37,806 nucleotides of DNA from Candidatus Kuenenia stuttgartensis (lineage in GTDB: Bacteria > Gemmatimonadota > Gemmatimonadetes > Gemmatimonadales > Gemmatimonadaceae), in the NCBI GenBank assembly GCA_943330235.2, contig CALQGY020000023.1:1-37806 (forward strand), in the 5' to 3' direction. A program made the position numbers and the translations under genes. Shown piece after piece: positions 32,198-37,806 of the stretch. Position 1 is the first letter of the stretch. Every line of letters begins with the position of its first letter. The notes under the pieces were generated by a model. It worked only from the letters and a program-made list of their open reading frames with translations. It made no database searches and was not told where the DNA came from.

Positions 32198-35100
32198 ATG
32201 GCGACTCGTAAGCCTTTCGTCCGCTGGCTCATTGCCGCTGCGGTGCTGTTGCTCTTCCTCGTCGCGATGCTCGTGCTCGATCGGACGCTGGTCCTTGACG
32301 ACGTCACGCGCTGGGGCATGCGCATTGGGTTTGTCCTGCTCGGACTCATCGCCGCGGGCGCGATCGTCTGGTATCTGCGTCCACAGGACGAAGAGCCCGC
32401 GATTGATCCGGGCGACGACGTGCTGATGGTCATCGGTGGTGCGCGCGCGAAGTTGCCGCGGCGCAGCTTCGCCAACCGGCCGGTGGTGTTGGTGATCGGC
32501 CCGGAGGGCGGGACGAAAACCACGCTCGTCGCGCGATCGGGGAGCGATCCGGAGCTGCTGGCCGGTGATGCCGTCATGAAGCAGGGCGAGGCACCGGCCT
32601 CCACCACGACGGCGAATGTGTGGGCCATTCGACAGTCCATCCTCGTGGAGCTCGCGGGCTCGCTGCTGAGCGACGGTCCGCGCTGGACGAAAGTCGTGCG
32701 CGCGCTGCGTGCGCCGCGCATGGCCGCCGCAGTGGGACAAGGCGAGGCCGCGTCGCGCGCCGCCGTGGTGTGCGTGCCGTGTGATCTGTTCTACGCGGGC
32801 GGCAACGGGCAGCAGCTCGCCGCCCTCGGCGTGGCGCTGCGTCAGCGACTGGCCGAAGCCTCGCGCGAGCTCGGACTCGCCATGCCCGTGTACGTGGTGT
32901 TCACCAAGATGGACCGCGTGCCGCACTTCGAGCCGTGGATTGGCGCGTTAACCAAAGACGAACTGCGCGCACCGTTGGGCGCCACGCTGCCGCTCGATCC
33001 GGCCGCGAACACGGCCAACTTCGCGGAGCGACTGACGCCGCGCATCGATGCCGCCTTCCGGCAGATCGTGCAGGTCATCAGCGCACGTCGCGCCGAGCTG
33101 CTGGGGCGCGAAGCCACGCTGGATCGCCGCTACGGCGCCTACGAATTGCCGCGCGAACTCGGGAAGCTTGCGCCGTCCATCGCCGCCTTCCTGGTGGAAC
33201 TGTGCCGTCCGACGCAGTTGGGCTCGAGCCCGCAGCTACGCGGCTTCTACTTTGTCGGCGCGCGTCCCGTGGTGGTGAGTGATGTCGCACAGGCCGCCGC
33301 CGTGCGCGCGGCCCCGGAAGCGTCGTCGGCCAACGCGACCATGATGTTCCGACAGGCCATGCAGCCGGCCGCGGCGTCGGCACCGCTCGCCGCCGCACCC
33401 ACGTCACGCAAGGTGCCCGAGTGGGTGTTCCTCAACACGTTCCTGCGCGACGTCGTGCTGGCGGATACGGGCGCACAGTCTATCGCCAGCGGTGGTGTGC
33501 GCGTGCAGCGCACGCGGCGCGTCATGCTGGGCGCGACCATCGCGGCCAGCGTGCTGCTGCTGCTCGGCGTCACCGCATCGTGGCTCGGCAATCGCGCGCT
33601 CACCGCGCGGGTCGCCGATGCGGCGCGTGATGTCGCGGCACTGCCCGTCGTGAAATCCGCCCCCGGTACGATCGCGTTTCCATCAGCGGATGCGTTGCGC
33701 CGTCTGGATGTGCTGCGTGCGCAGCTCGACACCGTGCGCCGCTACGTAAACGACGGCCCGCCGCTGCGCCTGCGCTTCGGACTGTGGCAAGGGCCCGCGC
33801 TCATCGACGCCGCGCGCCCGGTGTGGTACGAAGGCTTCCGCCGCCAACTGTTTGCCGACGGCTGGGGCGCCATGGTGGATTCGCTCAAGGCGCTGCCGGA
33901 AATTCCCACCACCGCCAACGACTACGGCACGACGTACGGCTGGCTCAAGGGCTATCTGATCACCACCTCCTCGCCCGACAGCAGCACGGCACAATTCCTG
34001 GCGCCGGTGTTGCTCAGCAGCTGGCAGCGCGGGCAGGCAACCGACGCGGACATCACCGCGCTCGCGCGGCGCCAGTTCGAGTTCTACGCCAGCGAATTGC
34101 CGGCGTTCAATCCGTTCCCGGTCGCGGCCAACGCCGCCATCGTCACACAGGCGCGCGATTTCCTCGGCCGCTTCACGGGCGGCGAGCAGATCTACCGCAA
34201 CATGATCAGCGACGCCGACAAGGCCGTCCCCGCCACGCCCATTCCGCAGACACCGGGGCTGCTGACCACCACACCGGAAGTCGAGGGCGCGTTCTCCACC
34301 AAGGGCGCGGCGTTCATGGCCGAGGCGTTCCGCAATTCCGATCGCTACTTCCAGGGCGAGACGTGGGTGGTGGGTGATGCCACGGCGTCGCGCGCGGTCG
34401 ATCGCGACGCCGTCATCGCGACGCTGCGAGGTCGGTACCATGACGACTACGTGAAGGCATGGAGCGGCGTGGTGCAGAGCGTCGCCATCGCGCGTCCCTC
34501 CACGGTGAAGGACGCGGCGCAGAAGCTGGAAGTGCTCTCCAGCGCCCAGTCGCCCATCCTGCAGGTGCTGCGCATCACGGCGGTGAATACCGCCGTCGAT
34601 TCGGCCATGCGTGCGACGTTCCAGCCCGTGCATGCCGTCACCCCCCCCGAGGTGGTGGACAAGTTCGTGTCGGACAAGAATCAGCCGTACATGGACGGCC
34701 TGCTGGGGCTGCAGGCTGCCCTCGGCCAAGTGGGGAACATGCCGGCCCCGGTGGACACGGCGTCGGCGGTGGCCATGGCGCAGGCGGCACAGCTGGCCGC
34801 CGGCGATGTCACGAAGGCCCGTCTCGCCGAGAAGAAGGTGGCGCAGACATTCACGCTGACCCCGGACGCGGCCCCGCTCGCGAGCGCGGTGGACAATCTG
34901 CTGGTGGCGCCCATCACGGGCGCGGAAGCGGTCCTGCGCACGGCGGCGTCCATGAAGCCGCCCACCAAGCGCGTGGTCGCGGCCGCACCGGCCCCGGCGG
35001 CGCCCGCCGCCGGTGGTGGTGGCGGTGTGAACGTCGCCGTCATTCTGAACGAGCGCGGTCGCGCGCTGTGCGGCCAGATGAACCCCATTCTGGCCAAGTT

Positions 35101-35728
35101 CCCCTTCAGCCCTGATGCGGCGTCCGAAGCCAGCATTGCCGAAGTCACCGCGTTGCTGGCCCCGGGCACGGGCGCCCTCTGGGCGTTCCAGCAGGAGCGA
35201 CTCGCGCCGTATCTGGACAAGCAGGGCGGCAAGTGGGCGGCCAAGCCGGTGGGGAACGTGGCGCTGTCGGCGTCGTTCGTGGAGTTCTTCAACCGCGCCG
35301 CGCAGATCTCCTCGGCGCTCTTCCCCGACAACGCCCCCACGCCCACGCTGCGGTGGATGGCCAGCGGCATCACGTCGGCGCAGACGCCCATCATCACGCT
35401 CAAGCACGGCGGCCGTGAGGCGCGCTTCGACGCCAAAACGCCGCGCAACGAGATTGTCTGGCCGGCCGAGTCAGGACGCGAGGCGAAGCTCGAGGCGCAG
35501 TTCAAGAAGAACAAGCCGGTGGTCGTCGCGTCGGGCACGGGCGAGTGGGCCCTATTCCGCCTGGTGGCGCAGGCCGCCCGCTTTGATGGAGCCGGCCACG
35601 CCGAGTGGAACGCCACCGGCAAGGACGCGCAGCCGGTCGTGGTGGAGTTTGATGCGCCGGGTGGGATGCCGGTGCTCAAGCGCGGGTGGCTGGGTGGGAT
35701 GACGTGTGTGGCGCAGGTGACGCAGTAG
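32198..35728 (+). CDS. tssM: T6SS inner-membrane protein TssM (IcmF family)
   Basis: 1176 residues. Two N-terminal TM helices (about 8-28 and 41-60) and a third (about 443-463) frame a cytoplasmic NTPase-like domain. The usual GxxxxGK[ST] loop reads GPEGGTKT (101-108), with Thr in place of the last Gly. The Walker B/G3-like stretch reads SILVELAGSL with Glu where family members usually have DTAG. FTKMD (about 235-239) is the conserved G4-like TKxD. After TM3 the long periplasmic part ends with a TssM C-terminal domain (KNKPVVVASGTGEWALFRLVAQAARFD...). TssM spans the periplasm toward the outer membrane. A T-M-M-F string (381-384) in an Ala-rich cytoplasmic loop resembles the motif in the proline-rich protein. 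It is the last gene of the plus-strand T6SS unit. Confidence 0.95.
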   Translation: MATRKPFVRWLIAAAVLLLFLVAMLVLDRTLVLDDVTRWGMRIGFVLLGLIAAGAIVWYLRPQDEEPAIDPGDDVLMVIGGARAKLPRRSFANRPVVLVIGPEGGTKTTLVARSGSDPELLAGDAVMKQGEAPASTTTANVWAIRQSILVELAGSLLSDGPRWTKVVRALRAPRMAAAVGQGEAASRAAVVCVPCDLFYAGGNGQQLAALGVALRQRLAEASRELGLAMPVYVVFTKMDRVPHFEPWIGALTKDELRAPLGATLPLDPAANTANFAERLTPRIDAAFRQIVQVISARRAELLGREATLDRRYGAYELPRELGKLAPSIAAFLVELCRPTQLGSSPQLRGFYFVGARPVVVSDVAQAAAVRAAPEASSANATMMFRQAMQPAAASAPLAAAPTSRKVPEWVFLNTFLRDVVLADTGAQSIASGGVRVQRTRRVMLGATIAASVLLLLGVTASWLGNRALTARVADAARDVAALPVVKSAPGTIAFPSADALRRLDVLRAQLDTVRRYVNDGPPLRLRFGLWQGPALIDAARPVWYEGFRRQLFADGWGAMVDSLKALPEIPTTANDYGTTYGWLKGYLITTSSPDSSTAQFLAPVLLSSWQRGQATDADITALARRQFEFYASELPAFNPFPVAANAAIVTQARDFLGRFTGGEQIYRNMISDADKAVPATPIPQTPGLLTTTPEVEGAFSTKGAAFMAEAFRNSDRYFQGETWVVGDATASRAVDRDAVIATLRGRYHDDYVKAWSGVVQSVAIARPSTVKDAAQKLEVLSSAQSPILQVLRITAVNTAVDSAMRATFQPVHAVTPPEVVDKFVSDKNQPYMDGLLGLQAALGQVGNMPAPVDTASAVAMAQAAQLAAGDVTKARLAEKKVAQTFTLTPDAAPLASAVDNLLVAPITGAEAVLRTAASMKPPTKRVVAAAPAPAAPAAGGGGGVNVAVILNERGRALCGQMNPILAKFPFSPDAASEASIAEVTALLAPGTGALWAFQQERLAPYLDKQGGKWAAKPVGNVALSASFVEFFNRAAQISSALFPDNAPTPTLRWMASGITSAQTPIITLKHGGREARFDAKTPRNEIVWPAESGREAKLEAQFKKNKPVVVASGTGEWALFRLVAQAARFDGAGHAEWNATGKDAQPVVVEFDAPGGMPVLKRGWLGGMTCVAQVTQ

Positions 35729-35744
35729 GCGAAACCGCCCCTAC
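35725..35744. terminator. Weak hairpin joining two convergent stop codons
   Basis: GTAGGCG and CGCCCCTAC can pair with a 2-base bulge around an aaac loop. The two stop codons (TAG of tssM on plus, TAG of the M28 peptidase on minus) lie in opposite arms. The genes are only 12 bases apart, so any bidirectional terminator would have to be here. Confidence 0.3.
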
Positions 35745-37354
35745 GGCACGATCGCCTTCGGCGCGAAAAAGCTGCCCTTCCGCCACGCCGGCTTGGTGGC
35801 GCGATTGGCCACGCGCAACGCCAGCTCCGCATACATCGCGTTGTACGTCGCCGCCGTCTCAAAATTCACCGGCTGCGTAATGTCGTCCGACAGCTTGTGG
35901 TAATGATCGCGCACCCACGCCGTCCACACCGCGGCGTCGGGGGTGCCGGGCGTGTAGCCCACTTTGAACGCCAGCGACGGCACACCGCGGCGAATAAAGC
36001 TGTACTGATCGCTGCGCACGAACCGGTTCTCCTGCGGCTCGGGGTCGGGGAGCAACGTGAGACCGCGTGCCGTGAGCACGGCGCTCACATCGTCCGCCAA
36101 GTCCGATTCGTCCGAGCCGTACGCGAACACCCCGCGCAACGGAATGAGCGGCAGGAACATGTCGGTGTTGAGGTCGGCTACAATGGTGCCGCTGGTCAAC
36201 GACGGATGCGCGGCGAAGTACCGCGAACCCAGCAACCCTTTCTCTTCGGCCGTCACCGCCACGAACGCCAGCGTGCGCTTATTGCCACCACGCTGCGCGG
36301 CCAGCCGCGCCGTTTCTATCAGTGTCGCCACGCCGCTGGCGTTATCCATCGCGCCGTTGAAAATGCTGTCGCCCGTGAGCGCGGGTCCGTCAAAGGTGCC
36401 GACGTGATCGGAGTGCGCCGAGAACACGACGACTTCGTTGCGGAGCGCCGGATCGGTGCCGGGGAGAATGCCCACGACATTGGGCGAACTGAGCGCACGC
36501 CGTACCGTGGGCAGCGTGGCCCGCAGCGACACCGCAAGCGCCGCCCGCGGCAACCGCGCCCCGCGGCCGGCCTGCGCCACCAGACTATCCCACACTAAGC
36601 CGCTGCCAGCCAATAGACGCGCCGCCAACGCGGGATTGACCGTCGCCCCAATGCGCTGCCCGTTGGTGTCGTCCAGCGTGGTATCGGCCAGCGACACCGT
36701 GCCGCCGGCCGCTGCCGCGTTATCGGTCCACACGCCGCCGCCCGCACCGATGGCCAGAATGCCCACCGCGCCCGCCTGCTGCATGGCCTGCCACCGCGAG
36801 CGCGTGCCGTGCGCCTGCAACGTGGCCGACAGCCCCGCCGGCACCCCGTTCATGTGCAGCACGATCTTGCCGCGCAGATCCATCCCCTTCAACTCGTCGA
36901 TGCCAGCCTCCGGCAATGAAAGGCCGTACCCCACAAACACCACTGGGGCCTCCACATCGCCCGTGGACAGGCGCGCCGTGATGCGCAGGTCGCGCCCCAC
37001 CCGCAGCGGCGACCACGCGCCTTGCTCGCGCAGCGCCAACACCGCGTGCTCCACATCCAGCCGCACGTCCACAAACGGGATGCGCTGAAACCACCCGTCC
37101 GTCCCCGCCGGTTTCAGCCCCGCCGCACGAAACTGCTCGGCGATATACCGCGTCGCGCTCTCATGCCCGGGCGAACCGGTGTTACGCCCCTTGAGCGAAT
37201 CGTCGGCCAGCACCGTTACATGACGCCACCACGCGGCGGCCGCCGGCGGTGGCACCTGCCGCGGTGCTGCTTGCGCGTGCACCACCAGTGCCGGTGTAAA
37301 CAGCGACGCGACCAGCGCGATCGCGCCGGCGGTATGACGACGACTCGATGGCAT
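35741..37354 (-). CDS. Secreted M28-family zinc aminopeptidase with PA-type insert
   Basis: Start chosen at ATG 37354 (MPSSRRHTAGAIALVASLF), which gives a clean signal peptide ending HAQA; the frame is open 117 bases further up. The protein has 537 residues. A protease-associated (PA)-like insert (about 130-260, with EAPVVFVGYGLSLPEAG and GKIVLHMNG) precedes the catalytic M28 core. Zinc and catalytic residues are visible: H314 in FSAHSDHVG, D337 in GAMDNASG, E370/E371 in VTAEEKGLLGS, D398 in LNTDMF and H486 in HYHKLSDD. The product is probably an exported aminopeptidase. It converges with tssM with only 12 bases between stop codons and follows the serine hydrolase gene by 52 bases, which may make these two one operon. 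Confidence 0.9.
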   Translation of the reverse strand: MPSSRRHTAGAIALVASLFTPALVVHAQAAPRQVPPPAAAAWWRHVTVLADDSLKGRNTGSPGHESATRYIAEQFRAAGLKPAGTDGWFQRIPFVDVRLDVEHAVLALREQGAWSPLRVGRDLRITARLSTGDVEAPVVFVGYGLSLPEAGIDELKGMDLRGKIVLHMNGVPAGLSATLQAHGTRSRWQAMQQAGAVGILAIGAGGGVWTDNAAAAGGTVSLADTTLDDTNGQRIGATVNPALAARLLAGSGLVWDSLVAQAGRGARLPRAALAVSLRATLPTVRRALSSPNVVGILPGTDPALRNEVVVFSAHSDHVGTFDGPALTGDSIFNGAMDNASGVATLIETARLAAQRGGNKRTLAFVAVTAEEKGLLGSRYFAAHPSLTSGTIVADLNTDMFLPLIPLRGVFAYGSDESDLADDVSAVLTARGLTLLPDPEPQENRFVRSDQYSFIRRGVPSLAFKVGYTPGTPDAAVWTAWVRDHYHKLSDDITQPVNFETAATYNAMYAELALRVANRATKPAWRKGSFFAPKAIVP

Positions 37355-37406
37355 AAATATTCCGGACGAGGGAACGCGTGACATCGCGCGGGAGATCACG
37401 CGCCGA

Positions 37407-37806
37407 TTACTTCGCGGGCAGCAGCTTCTCAGCGATCTTCTCGGCCATCGCGCGCGCATCCGCCGACGCATCGTTGGTCAGCACGATGACCGTCGCATGC
37501 CGCGCGGGGAAGCGCATGAACGCGGCCCGCTTGCCGTCCGCGGTGCCGAACGCGCTGTAGCGCGCCGTGCCGCGATAGCTGTCGGCCTGCCAGCCCTTGG
37601 TATAGTCGATGGTGGCCGGTGCCGCAGTGGGGTCGGTGGAGGGCGCACTGACGTACGAACGCGGGTTCTCGAGCCCCAGCGACAGCCGATAGAGCTCGTC
37701 CACGTTGGACATGACCTCGCCCGCTGGCGTGGCGGACGTTTTATGCATGCCCACCGGCGTGGAGAGCCGCTGCGCGACGCAGCTCTGGAACGGCGTCAGC
37801 GGAGAC
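37407..37806 (-). CDS. C-terminal part of a beta-lactamase-family serine hydrolase (runs off the window)
   Basis: The minus-strand frame is open to the window edge; 132 residues are visible and the N-terminal catalytic part lies outside. The strings FQSCVAQRLSTPVGMHKT, then GEVMSNVDELYRLSLGLENPR, and the C-terminal HATVIVLTND...AMAEKIAEKLL fit the end of class C beta-lactamase/DD-peptidase-like serine hydrolases (the usual F-x-x-F-V-x-x-R-I-x-x-P-L-G-M and V-V-V-L-T-N features). The SxxK and YxN motifs cannot be checked here. It is upstream of the M28 peptidase on the same strand. Confidence 0.65.
   Translation of the reverse strand, partial: SPLTPFQSCVAQRLSTPVGMHKTSATPAGEVMSNVDELYRLSLGLENPRSYVSAPSTDPTAAPATIDYTKGWQADSYRGTARYSAFGTADGKRAAFMRFPARHATVIVLTNDASADARAMAEKIAEKLLPAK

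Noticed and set aside
33683-35407. 574-residue minus-strand frame opposite tssM
   Set aside because: Shadow frame; Arg/His/Gly-rich and antisense to the conserved TssM periplasmic region.

Overview
This 37.8 kb window is very GC-rich and densely coded. It looks like the chromosome of a Gram-negative environmental bacterium. The zinc-ribbon Hanks-type kinase, the RCC1/Ig-like lipoprotein, the many secreted peptidases and the style of the type VI secretion genes suggest Gemmatimonadota or a relative. That placement is inferred from gene style, not from a marker gene. No rRNA, tRNA, CRISPR array, transposase or phage integrase was seen.

Layout. (1) 26-3859, plus strand: a secreted M20 metallopeptidase, a CsgG/FlgO-like lipoprotein candidate and a probable outer-membrane beta-barrel protein. 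(2) 3920-4666, minus: a second CsgG-like periplasmic protein, divergent from (3) 4806-6560, a membrane-anchored Ser/Thr kinase with an N-terminal zinc ribbon. (4) 6619-7983 and 8107-11583, minus: a TPR-methyltransferase and a large lipoprotein with a seven-repeat RCC1 propeller. (5) 11734-26324, minus: the main type VI secretion (T6SS) unit, read as tssB, tssC, hcp, tagJ/impE, tssA, tssE, tssF, tssG, tssH(clpV), vgrG, an unrecognised gene and PAAR. (6) 26646-35728: the rest of the T6SS on the plus strand (tssK1, tssK2, tssL, tssM). It is interrupted by a minus-strand gene (28043-29758) for a proline-rich, single-TM protein with repeated F-T-x-M-F motifs. (7) 35741 to the end, minus: a secreted M28 aminopeptidase and the C-terminal part of a beta-lactamase-fold serine hydrolase.

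How the genes work together. tssB/C build the contractile sheath and tssH recycles it, with tagJ as accessory. Hcp, VgrG and PAAR form the expelled tube and spike. tssA, E, F, G and K form the baseplate and priming module, and tssL and tssM form the inner-membrane complex. Every core component is present except the lipoprotein TssJ, and there are two divergent TssK paralogues. No obvious toxin domain is visible, so effectors are either encoded elsewhere or unrecognised (the gene between vgrG and PAAR is a candidate effector or adaptor).

The most unusual item is the 28043-29758 protein. Its N-terminus resembles a degenerate kinase N-lobe without catalytic residues. A roughly 400-residue Pro/Ala linker carrying five clear and one weak copy of the F-T-x-M-F motif follows, then one TM helix and a short repeat tail. 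A similar T-M-M-F string lies in the cytoplasmic part of TssM next door. This could be an undescribed T6SS scaffold or regulator, possibly linked to threonine phosphorylation. Perfect or near-perfect inverted repeats sit at three of the convergent gene ends (a fourth is weak) and at two positions inside the T6SS operon, suggesting bidirectional terminators and internal attenuation or RNA-stability elements.
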